Source: Burkholderiales bacterium (lineage in GTDB: Bacteria > Pseudomonadota > Gammaproteobacteria > Burkholderiales > Burkholderiaceae_C). From it: DNA of 6,716 bases. The stretch covers positions 1 through 6,716 of the forward strand of contig CANHOE010000148.1 in assembly GCA_947462175.1 (NCBI GenBank), given 5' to 3'. Both the position numbers and the translations under genes were made by a program. The notes beneath the pieces are model-generated. The model had not been told where the DNA came from, made no database searches, and saw nothing but the letters and a program-made list of their open reading frames with translations. This document shows positions 1 through 6,488 of this stretch, piece by piece; position 1 is the first letter of the stretch; each line of letters starts with the position of its first letter.

Positions 1-1
1 T

Positions 2-919
2 CCCTTGGGTGCGGCCGAATCCATCGGCGCGGCGCAAAGTGCGATGCCCACCGGCCCAGTGACCCATGGCAAGGCCTGGATCGAGATGCTCCACCGCTAC
101 CTGGCCACCGGGGTCGGCGCGCTGATCACCGTGCTCGCGGTCACCGCATGGTTGGAGGCGCGCCAGCGTCGCACCGAGGTGGCCAGGTCGGTGTCCCCCT
201 GGTGGCCGACAGTGACTTGGCTCTGGGTTTGCGCGCAAGGCGCATTCGGGGCGTTGACGGTGACGATGAAGCTGTACCCCGCCATCGTGACCTTGCACCT
301 GCTCGGCGGCTTGGGCCTGCTCGCGCTGCTGGCGATCCAGAGCCAGTTACCGGTGCCGCAGAAGCTGAGTCTGTCACCCGCCCTGCGCCGCGGTGTGATG
401 GCTGTGACGCTGTTGACCATCGCGCAGATTGCCTTGGGGGGATGGGTCAGCACCAATTACGCCGTTCTCGCCTGCACCGAGTTTCCGACCTGCCAGGGCA
501 GCTGGTGGCCTGACATGGACTTTGATCATGGCTTCACCGTCTTGCGCGAGCTCGGTGCAGGCAAGGATGGCGGCTACCTGCCGTTCGCCGCGCTGACGGC
601 GATCCACATGGTTCATCGGCTGGGTGCTGCGGTGCTGCTCGTGGCCATCGGTGCGCTGGTCTGGCGAATGCTGGCAACACGCGACGTTGCCGTGCGCACC
701 TGGGCGATGGCACTCGCCGGTGTCATGGCGTGGCAAGTGGCCAGCGGCCTCAGCAATGTGCTGCTCGACTGGCCGCTGTTGGCCGCTGTGGCGCACACCG
801 GCGGCGCGGCGGTGTTGTTGGTGTTGCTGGCGATGCTGCTGACCCGCGCGAGGCCTGAGCGCGCCGCTGTCCACAATGCAGTGTCGTCGAGACACAGCGG
901 TGTCCGCGCGGCTTCGTAG
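2..919 (+). CDS. ctaA: Heme A synthase (COX15/CtaA family), 5' end cut by the window
   Basis: This inner-membrane protein oxidises the C8 methyl group of heme O to a formyl group, giving heme A for aa3-type cytochrome oxidase. The reading frame is open at the left edge, so the real start lies upstream; the TTG at position 5 is only the first possible start codon visible. Numbered from that TTG, the family's heme-ligand histidines appear in hydrophobic segments: H30 (MLHRYLA), H98 (TLHLLGG), H201 or H204 (AIHMVHRLG) and H264 (VAHTGG). The loop C157-TEFPT-C163 followed by QGSWWP matches the extracytoplasmic cysteine pair of CtaA proteins. About 304 residues are visible; the family is usually somewhat longer, which fits the loss of only the N-terminal helix and first loop. 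ctaB follows after a 20-base gap, so the two are probably cotranscribed. The last 25 or so residues are polar and probably cytoplasmic. Confidence 0.93.
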   Translation, partial: PLGAAESIGAAQSAMPTGPVTHGKAWIEMLHRYLATGVGALITVLAVTAWLEARQRRTEVARSVSPWWPTVTWLWVCAQGAFGALTVTMKLYPAIVTLHLLGGLGLLALLAIQSQLPVPQKLSLSPALRRGVMAVTLLTIAQIALGGWVSTNYAVLACTEFPTCQGSWWPDMDFDHGFTVLRELGAGKDGGYLPFAALTAIHMVHRLGAAVLLVAIGALVWRMLATRDVAVRTWAMALAGVMAWQVASGLSNVLLDWPLLAAVAHTGGAAVLLVLLAMLLTRARPERAAVHNAVSSRHSGVRAAS

Positions 920-939
920 AATCACAAATTGCCTTGAAC

Positions 940-1851
940 ATGTCCGAAACCCTCACCACCCCACTGCCGATCGTCCGACGCCCCTCCCGCGTCAGGCAGT
1001 TCTACACGTTGACCAAGCCGCGTGTGGTGCAGCTGATCGTGTTCTGTGCGGTGATTGGCATGCTCCTGGCCGTGCCCGGTGTGCCCGACATGAAGGTCGC
1101 GCTGGCCGCCACCGCTGGCATCTGGCTGGTCGCCGGTGCTGCCGCGGCGTTCAACTGCATCGTCGAGCAGCACATCGATGCGAAGATGGCGCGCACCTCC
1201 TGGCGCCCCACTGCCAAGGGCGACCTCACCAATGCACAGACGCTGACCTTCTCCGCCGTGCTGTGCGGACTCGGCAGTGCCATGTTGTACTACTGGGTTA
1301 ACCCACTGACGATGTGGCTGACCTTCGGCACCTTCGTGGGTTACGCAGTGATCTACACGGTGCTGCTGAAGCCGGCGACACCGCAGAACATCGTGATCGG
1401 CGGCGCCTCCGGTGCGATGCCGCCGGTTCTCGGCTGGGCGGCGATCCGTGGCGAAGTCGGTCCCGAAGCGCTGATCCTGTGCCTGATCATCTTTCTGTGG
1501 ACGCCTCCGCATTTCTGGGCGCTGGCGCTGTACCGCGCCGAGGATTACCGCAAAGCCGGGCTGCCGATGCTCCCTGTCACCCACGGCGCCGCCTTCACCC
1601 AATTGCACGTCTTCCTTTACACGCTGGTGTTGTTTGCAGCGACCTTGCTGCCTTTCATCGCGGGCATGAGCGGCGTCATCTATCTGGTGTGTGCCTTCGC
1701 ACTGGGCGCCGTCTTCATTGGCTACGCCTGGAAGCTGTGGCGCAACTATTCCGACGCACTGGCGCGCAAGACCTTCAAGTTCTCGATCTGGCACCTGATG
1801 CTGTTGTTCGCAGCGCTGCTCATCGACCACTATCTGAGTCCGCTTTTGTGA
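940..1851 (+). CDS. ctaB: Heme O synthase (protoheme IX farnesyltransferase)
   Basis: This polytopic UbiA-family prenyltransferase transfers a farnesyl group from farnesyl diphosphate to heme B, making heme O, the substrate of CtaA. The protein has 303 residues from the ATG at 940, a normal family length. An in-frame TTG two codons earlier (934) is a less likely start. The first prenyl-diphosphate/Mg2+ binding motif is NCIVEQHID (residues 72-80), followed by KMARTSWRP. The second conserved region is FLWTPPHFWALALYRAEDY (185-203), followed by KAGLPMLPVTHG. The remaining sequence is mostly hydrophobic helices, consistent with an integral membrane protein. In the first motif the usual first aspartate is replaced by glutamate (N-x3-E-x3-D). 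No convincing Shine-Dalgarno sequence is visible before 940. The stop codon overlaps the start of the SCO gene, suggesting translational coupling. Confidence 0.96.
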   Translation: MSETLTTPLPIVRRPSRVRQFYTLTKPRVVQLIVFCAVIGMLLAVPGVPDMKVALAATAGIWLVAGAAAAFNCIVEQHIDAKMARTSWRPTAKGDLTNAQTLTFSAVLCGLGSAMLYYWVNPLTMWLTFGTFVGYAVIYTVLLKPATPQNIVIGGASGAMPPVLGWAAIRGEVGPEALILCLIIFLWTPPHFWALALYRAEDYRKAGLPMLPVTHGAAFTQLHVFLYTLVLFAATLLPFIAGMSGVIYLVCAFALGAVFIGYAWKLWRNYSDALARKTFKFSIWHLMLLFAALLIDHYLSPLL

Positions 1852-2501
1852 GACCACTCCCGCAGGGCGATCCTTCGGATTCGTTCCGTCGAAGCTTTCT
1901 GAAGTTGGGCGGGTTCGCACTGGCAGGCTCAATGATGTCGCTCGCAGGTTGCGACGCGCCGTCTTCGAGCGGTGGTGCGACCACCTCGTTCAAAGGCATC
2001 GACATCACTGGTGCCGAATATGCCCGCACCTTGTCGCTGACCGATCAGAACGGCCAGTTGCGTACGCTGGCCGATTTCAAGGGCAAGGTCACCGTCGTTT
2101 TCTTTGGGTTCACCCAGTGCCCTGACGTTTGCCCCACCACCATGGCCGAACTGGCGCAGGTCAAGGCCTCGCTGGGCAAGGACGGTGATCGGGTGCAAGG
2201 CGTTTTTATCACCGTGGATCCCGAGCGTGATACCGCTGCGGTGCTCAAGAGCTACATGGGCGGATTCGACCCGAACTTTGTGGCGCTGCGCGGCAGTCCT
2301 GATGAAATCGCTGCCACGGCCAAGGAATTCAAGGTCTTCTACGCCAAGGTGCCGGGCAAGACTGAAGGCAGCTACAGCATCGACCACACGGCAGGCTCTT
2401 ATGTGTTCGATGCGCAAGGCAAGGTGCGCCTGTTCATTCGCTACGGTGGCGGCGCGGAGGCCTTGTCGGCCGATCTGAAAACGCTGCTGGCAGCCGGCTG
2501 A
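1848..2501 (+). CDS. SCO1/SenC-family copper chaperone, predicted lipoprotein
   Basis: SCO proteins are thioredoxin-fold proteins facing the periplasm that bind copper and help assemble the CuA centre of cytochrome oxidase subunit II. The GTG at 1848 is chosen as start because it overlaps the ctaB stop (GTGA) and gives a complete export signal; the frame also stays open upstream, inside ctaB, but that part is a shadow. The product has 217 residues. Residues 14-19 are RRSFLK, a twin-arginine-like motif, followed by a hydrophobic stretch and the lipobox SLAGC with C35 as the expected lipidated cysteine. The mature domain shows VVFFGFTQCPDVCPTT with the copper-binding pair C91 and C95, the VDPERDT motif (123-129), and the third ligand H180 in SIDHTAGSYVFD. 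All three metal ligands are present, so the protein should be functional. It is the last gene before a terminator and belongs with ctaA and ctaB in oxidase maturation. Confidence 0.94.
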   Translation: MRPLPQGDPSDSFRRSFLKLGGFALAGSMMSLAGCDAPSSSGGATTSFKGIDITGAEYARTLSLTDQNGQLRTLADFKGKVTVVFFGFTQCPDVCPTTMAELAQVKASLGKDGDRVQGVFITVDPERDTAAVLKSYMGGFDPNFVALRGSPDEIAATAKEFKVFYAKVPGKTEGSYSIDHTAGSYVFDAQGKVRLFIRYGGGAEALSADLKTLLAAG

Positions 2502-2516
2502 CAGAGCCCAGATGAG

Positions 2517-2541
2517 AAACGGCCCCGGGAGGGGCCGTTTT
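2517..2541. terminator. Rho-independent terminator between convergent SCO gene and rpoH
   Basis: AAACGGCCCC (2517-2526) and GGGGCCGTTT (2531-2540) are perfect inverted repeats around a GGGA loop, with a further T at 2541. This gives a 10-bp, GC-rich stem ending in a run of four T residues on the plus strand. It lies 15 bases after the SCO stop codon and 20 bases beyond the rpoH stop codon. Because the stem is A-rich at its left foot, the minus strand also reads hairpin plus TTT, so it may stop transcription from both sides. Confidence 0.9.
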
Positions 2542-2561
2542 CATTCAAGCAGAAACCGCGC

Positions 2562-3500
2562 TCAGTGCGCTGCGCCCAGCGCCTTGCGCATCTTCTTCAT
2601 CGCCGCGACCTCGATCTGGCGGATGCGTTCTGCGCTGACGCCGTACTCGTCGGCCAGATCGTGCAATGTCATGCCGCCGGAGTTGTCGTCGTTGACCTTC
2701 AACCAGCGCTCCTCGACGATGCGGCGGCTGCGCGCGTCCAGGGTATCCAGCGCAAGCGAGATGCCATCGCTGGAAAGCCAGTCACGGCGCTGCGCTTCCA
2801 GCACATGACTGGGCTCCTGGGTGTCGTCGGCCAGGTAGGCGATCGGGGCATAGCTTTCCTCGCCGTCGTCGGTCAGCGGCTCCAGTGGCACGTCGCCTCC
2901 GGAGAGTCGAGTTTCCATCTCGAGCACGTCTTCGCGCTTGACGTTCAAGGTGCGCGCCATCGTGTCGACCTCGCCTTGCGTCAGGGTGCTGCGATGGGTT
3001 TCACCTTCGACGGCATCTTCCTTCAAGCTCTGCTTCATCGAACGCAGGTTGAAGAAAAGCTTGCGCTGTGCTTTGGTGGTCGCCACCTTGACCATGCGCC
3101 AGTTCTTCAGGATGTACTCATGGATCTCGGCCTTGATCCAGTGCATCGCGTAACTAACGAGGCGAACGCCTTGGTCGGGATCGAAGCGCTTGACGGCCTT
3201 CATCAGGCCCACGTTGCCTTCCTGGATCAGGTCGCCGTGAGGCAGGCCATAACCCATGTACTGGCGGGCGATCGACACCACCAGGCGCATGTGCGACAGC
3301 ACCAACTGGCCAGCGGCTTGCAGATCGCCCTGGTCGCGCAACTTGCGCGCCAGGGACTGCTCTTCTTCAAGGCTGAGCATCGGCACGCGGTTGGCTGCGG
3401 CAATGTAGGCGTCCAGACTGCCGAGCGACGGAATCATCGCCCAAGGGTCGCGCAGAGCCAGCGCCGAAACAGAGGAATGTGATGTGTTCATACTACTCAT
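2562..3500 (-). CDS. rpoH: RNA polymerase heat-shock sigma factor 32 (RpoH)
   Basis: RpoH directs RNA polymerase to heat-shock promoters for chaperones and proteases. The product has 312 residues, slightly longer than the enterobacterial protein. Region 2 runs from about residue 60 to 140 and includes GDLIQEGNVGLMKAVKRFDP (89-108) and SYAMHWIKAEIHEYILKNWR, the core-binding and -10 recognition part. The diagnostic RpoH box QRKLFFNLR lies at 145-153, just after region 2.4, and separates this protein from RpoD and RpoS. Region 4.2 has a helix-turn-helix around MTLHDLADEYGVSAERIRQIE (277-297), followed by MKKMRKAL. The ATG at 3500 is preferred over the second ATG at 3491 because a GAGGTGG sequence lies at the right distance from it. 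The gene follows the sensor kinase on the same strand, with a CIRCE operator immediately upstream, so HrcA repression is likely. It faces the SCO gene convergently. Confidence 0.97.
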   Translation of the reverse strand: MSSMNTSHSSVSALALRDPWAMIPSLGSLDAYIAAANRVPMLSLEEEQSLARKLRDQGDLQAAGQLVLSHMRLVVSIARQYMGYGLPHGDLIQEGNVGLMKAVKRFDPDQGVRLVSYAMHWIKAEIHEYILKNWRMVKVATTKAQRKLFFNLRSMKQSLKEDAVEGETHRSTLTQGEVDTMARTLNVKREDVLEMETRLSGGDVPLEPLTDDGEESYAPIAYLADDTQEPSHVLEAQRRDWLSSDGISLALDTLDARSRRIVEERWLKVNDDNSGGMTLHDLADEYGVSAERIRQIEVAAMKKMRKALGAAH

Positions 3501-3503
3501 GGA

Positions 3504-3510
3504 CCACCTC
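3504..3510 (-). promoter_or_regulatory. Shine-Dalgarno sequence of rpoH
   Basis: The minus strand reads GAGGTGG followed by TCC and the ATG at 3500. The GAGG core is 6 bases from this ATG but 15 bases from the second in-frame ATG (3491), so it favours the upstream start. Confidence 0.7.
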
Positions 3511-3530
3511 GACTCAGGGTTGGTTCCGAG

Positions 3531-3560
3531 ATATTAGCACTCCTGAGGGCCGAGTGCTAA
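3531..3560 (-). promoter_or_regulatory. Possible sigma-70-type rpoH promoter overlapping CIRCE
   Basis: On the minus strand TTAGCA (3555-3560) could be a -35 element and TAATAT (3531-3536) a -10 element, with 18 bases between them. Each matches the consensus at four of six positions, so the boxes themselves are weak evidence. The support comes from position: the spacer would be filled by the CIRCE element, a usual arrangement for HrcA control. A start site near 3524 would leave a leader of roughly 24 bases carrying the GAGGTGG ribosome binding site. Confidence 0.35.
3534..3560. promoter_or_regulatory. CIRCE operator (HrcA binding site) upstream of rpoH
   Basis: The arms TTAGCACTC (3534-3542) and GAGTGCTAA (3552-3560) are perfect inverted repeats separated by exactly 9 bases (3543-3551). 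This matches the CIRCE consensus TTAGCACTC-N9-GAGTGCTAA at every arm position. CIRCE is the operator of the HrcA repressor, which normally controls groESL and dnaK operons and loses DNA binding when GroEL becomes limiting during heat shock. Here it ends 33 bases before the rpoH start codon. Its upstream arm contains the stop codon of the sensor kinase gene (3557-3559). The geometry fits repression of an rpoH promoter, or a roadblock to readthrough from the kinase gene. No terminator is seen between the kinase and rpoH. Confidence 0.95.
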
Positions 3561-6388
3561 GAGCGATTGGAGGATGCCAGATCGTCAAATCGGGTGTCCA
3601 TCACGTTGAGCAGCTCGTCGAGGGCTTCCAGCAGTTCGACGACGTTCACCGGTTTGGTCAGGTAGCGATGCGCGCCGGCCTGCAGGGCCTCCTCGATCTG
3701 CGTCGGCAGCGCGTCCGCCGACACCACGATCACCGGGATGTCCCGGGTTTCGGGATCGAGTTTCAGGTGGTGCAGCAACTCCAGCCCGCTGATGTCGGGC
3801 AGGTGCATGTCCAGCAGCAGCACATCGGGCCGCTGTGCGCGAATCGCCGTCAGACCGTCCAGGCCGTTGCCAGACACCTGCAAATCCAGCTGAGGCCGCT
3901 GCGCCAGCATGCCGCGCATCACCTCGACGTTGGTCTCGTTGTCTTCGACGTAGTGCACCCGGCGGTGGTGGTAGTCGCTGCGGTCGGCAGCCAACGCCGG
4001 CTGCTGCGCCGCCGCTTCTTCCGGGCTGGCGAGCGGCAGGAAGAGGATGAACAGCGAGCCTCGCCCCACGTCGCTGGCCGCGCTCAGGTCGCCGCCCATC
4101 AGTTCGGCCAGCCGCCGGCTGATGACCAGGCCGATGCCGATACCTTCGGTGCTGCTGAGCTCCTGACCCAGCCGGTTGAAGGGCTGGAACAGCGATGTCA
4201 TCTGCTGCGTGCTCATGCCGAGCCCGGTGTCGGCCACCATCAATTCCACCCGATCGTTGCGCACCCGGCTGGAGACCCGGATATGCCCCCCGTCGACGTT
4301 GTATTTGACGGCGTTGGACAGCAGGTTGGTCAGGATCTGCTTGACGCGAGTCGCGTCGCCGCGCACGTGGCTGGCGTCGGCGCTGAGATGCTCTTCGATG
4401 GTGATGCCCCGCTGGTCTGCGGCTTGCTGCAGCAGCGGGCGGGTGCCGGCCAGCAACTCGGGCAGATTCAGCGTTTCCAGCTCCATGCGCAGGTTGCCCG
4501 ATTCGATGCGCGACAAATCCAGCACATCATTGATCATCTCCAGCAGATGCCAGCCAGCTTCTCGGATCTGTCCGACCCAACCGAGCTGGGTTGGACCCAG
4601 CGGCTGGCGGCTTTCCAGTTCCAGCAGTTGTGCGAAGCCGAGCATTGCATTCAGCGGCGTGCGAAGCTCGTGGCTCATGCGTGACAGGAAATCGCTCTTC
4701 GCGCGATTCGATGCTTCCGCGGCCTCCCGTGCGCGTTCTGCCTCGGTGCGTTCGCGCACCTGTTCCTCGAGTGCAGCCGTGCGCTCCTTCACGGCGATCT
4801 CGATGAGGCGCGCGCGGCCGGTCACTGTCAGCAACAGTGCGCCGAGTACCGCCGTGGTCAGCAGGCCGATGCTGGAGAACAACCAGGCGTAGTGCCGCTC
4901 CCCCGCTCTGGTGTCGGCGTCGGCCACGCTCGATGTCACCTGCAATTCCCAGTGGCGCCCGGCGAAATCGAGCAGTCGCTGATGCGTCAGCCGGTTCGGC
5001 CCGTCAGCGCACAAGGCAGACACTGCAAGGTGCCTCACGGTTGCGGTGGCATCGGTGTCCGTGACACAGAAACTCAGGTGCAGTGGTGCATGCGCCAGCA
5101 CTTCGCTGATCAGCTCTTCGACACGCAGGGTGACGAACACCACACCGCGGACCGCAGCGACCCGCTCGGCTTCTGTGCTGGGCTGGCCGGAGTACAGGGC
5201 ACGGTAGATCACCACGCCTCGCTTCGGCGAGTCCACCGGATCCTGCGACAGCTTGAATGCCTCGGTGGCCACCGGTCGGTCGCTGCGCACCGCAGCCTCG
5301 ATCGCCGCTTTCGACGCCGGGATCGACAGCGCGTTCACGCCGAGCAACAACCGATTGCGTTCGTGCGGCTCGACCAGTCCTGCGACAAAGGCCTCAGACG
5401 CTGCAGTTGGCACCCGCTCGTTCGAGGCAGTGCGGTCGACCACTCGGAAGTCTGGGAAACCACTCGCGCGCATGCGAGCCTCGAGTGACGGCACGTCGTC
5501 CAACGACACGCGTTCCAGGTACCCCAGGGCCTGCAGGTTGTTCGATGGGCTGAGCCAGTGGGCAGACGCCATGCGAAATTCCGCAGCGTTCACTTCGACG
5601 GAGCCGATGAACAGGCCGCGCATCGCCTCGAGCGCATGAAGCGGGGTGTTCAATTGCGACGCCATCGCTGTCGAGGCGGCTTCGGCATCGCGTGAAAAGC
5701 TGATCTGCACCCGCTCCTCGTCCCATCGGGCGACCTGCATCGTCGTCGCGACCAGAAGGGTCGTCACGATGGCCAGTGTGGCGCCGACCGTGCGTCGGCG
5801 TGGCGCCCAGGCCTCGCGAGGGCGACCGATCAGGGTCAGCAGCAGTGGCGCACCGATCAGCGTGCCCAGTGTGTCGCCCATCCACCAGGTCAGCCAGGTC
5901 ATCGGCAATGCCTGGGGCGCCACTGCCGAAGTCAAGGCAAGCGCCGCCGTGGCCACGCTGGCGTTGACCAGGCAGCCCAGTCCTGCGCCGAAAACACAGA
6001 AGCGGCCGATGTCGCGTGGTGCCGACAGCGTCAGGGGCTGCGCGACCCAGCGGCGCACCAGCGCCGCCGCCACCAGCGCCTGTGCGCCGGCGCCAAGTGC
6101 GATCGCTGCCTCCGCGATGCCGCTGCCCCGCAACGGATTCAGCACGACATTGACGATCAAGGCACCCGCGACGACGGCCCAGGCTGCGCGACGCCCGTAC
6201 ACCAGCACGAAGACCAGCGCCACGCCTGCTGCTGGAAACATGGGCGATGTGTAGGCCGGCGGAACCGCCAGCACCGACGCCAGCTGGGCGATGACCGCGT
6301 ACGCCAGCGTCATCAGCAGCAGCCCGGCCACGATGCGCCCATTCCATCCAGAGACGGCCGACGAGGTTACGGCGGAGGTGTTTCGCAC
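3557..6388 (-). CDS. Hybrid sensor histidine kinase: MASE1-CHASE-HisKA-HATPase-receiver
   Basis: This 943-residue membrane sensor is predicted to detect a signal through its membrane and periplasmic parts, phosphorylate itself and pass the phosphate to its own receiver. Residues about 20-190 form a multi-helix MASE1-like region (SPMFPAAGVALVF, GRRAAW, TWWMGDTLGTLIGAPLL). A helix near 203-220 leads into a periplasmic CHASE-like domain (about 225-430; LQALGYLERV at 285-294). A last helix spans 500-523, followed by a coiled-coil linker. HisKA holds the phosphoacceptor H573 in MSHELRTPLN. The ATPase domain has N688/N692 (TNLLSNAVKYN), DTGLGM (720-725) and GIGIGL (749-754). The receiver (about 808-928) has acidic E815/D816, phosphoacceptor D860 (LLLDMHLPD), S890 and K912. 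All catalytic residues are present. No HPt or DNA-binding output domain is present, so a partner elsewhere is expected. The GTG at 6388 is the start that fits the frame, but no clear ribosome binding site supports it. The ligand is unknown. Confidence 0.93.
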   Translation of the reverse strand: MRNTSAVTSSAVSGWNGRIVAGLLLMTLAYAVIAQLASVLAVPPAYTSPMFPAAGVALVFVLVYGRRAAWAVVAGALIVNVVLNPLRGSGIAEAAIALGAGAQALVAAALVRRWVAQPLTLSAPRDIGRFCVFGAGLGCLVNASVATAALALTSAVAPQALPMTWLTWWMGDTLGTLIGAPLLLTLIGRPREAWAPRRRTVGATLAIVTTLLVATTMQVARWDEERVQISFSRDAEAASTAMASQLNTPLHALEAMRGLFIGSVEVNAAEFRMASAHWLSPSNNLQALGYLERVSLDDVPSLEARMRASGFPDFRVVDRTASNERVPTAASEAFVAGLVEPHERNRLLLGVNALSIPASKAAIEAAVRSDRPVATEAFKLSQDPVDSPKRGVVIYRALYSGQPSTEAERVAAVRGVVFVTLRVEELISEVLAHAPLHLSFCVTDTDATATVRHLAVSALCADGPNRLTHQRLLDFAGRHWELQVTSSVADADTRAGERHYAWLFSSIGLLTTAVLGALLLTVTGRARLIEIAVKERTAALEEQVRERTEAERAREAAEASNRAKSDFLSRMSHELRTPLNAMLGFAQLLELESRQPLGPTQLGWVGQIREAGWHLLEMINDVLDLSRIESGNLRMELETLNLPELLAGTRPLLQQAADQRGITIEEHLSADASHVRGDATRVKQILTNLLSNAVKYNVDGGHIRVSSRVRNDRVELMVADTGLGMSTQQMTSLFQPFNRLGQELSSTEGIGIGLVISRRLAELMGGDLSAASDVGRGSLFILFLPLASPEEAAAQQPALAADRSDYHHRRVHYVEDNETNVEVMRGMLAQRPQLDLQVSGNGLDGLTAIRAQRPDVLLLDMHLPDISGLELLHHLKLDPETRDIPVIVVSADALPTQIEEALQAGAHRYLTKPVNVVELLEALDELLNVMDTRFDDLASSNRS

Positions 6389-6488
6389 AGTTCGCAGAAC
6401 AGACCCATGACAGCACGAACAAGAAAACGTGAGGCGCCCGGGAAAAGCATTGTCACCGCCGGATCGTGGTTGTCATGAAGTGGCGCGT

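Noticed and set aside
1314..1847. Upstream extension of the SCO frame through ctaB
   Set aside because: The sequence is arginine-rich and family-unlike, and lies inside ctaB in another frame. The GTG at 1848 gives the complete lipoprotein signal.
922..1932. 336-codon open frame on the minus strand opposite ctaB
   Set aside because: It lies antisense to a clearly recognised gene, its translation is a low-complexity mix rich in Q, R, G and H, and no family is recognisable. It is an effect of GC-rich codon use.
2565..3482. 305-codon open frame on the plus strand opposite rpoH
   Set aside because: It mirrors rpoH codon by codon; RpoH has unmistakable sigma-factor motifs, while this frame has none.
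3583..3588. TTGACG on the minus strand as an rpoH -35 box
   Set aside because: It lies within the end of the kinase gene, and no acceptable -10 hexamer follows at 16-19 bases.
4585..4601. Perfect hairpin GCTGGGT-TGG-ACCCAGC
   Set aside because: It lies within the kinase coding region just after HisKA, has no T-run, and is explained by the codons for LGPTQLGW-like sequence. Probably chance in GC-rich DNA.
3479..4684. 401-codon open frame on the plus strand opposite the kinase
   Set aside because: It is antisense to the conserved ATPase and receiver domains, has a biased composition rich in Q, R and H, and shows no motif or convincing start.
6389..6488. Gap between the partial gene and the kinase, with TGACAA repeated 20 bases apart (minus strand)
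   Set aside because: The six-base repeats are too short to support an operator, and no convincing promoter or terminator could be read in this 100-base gap.
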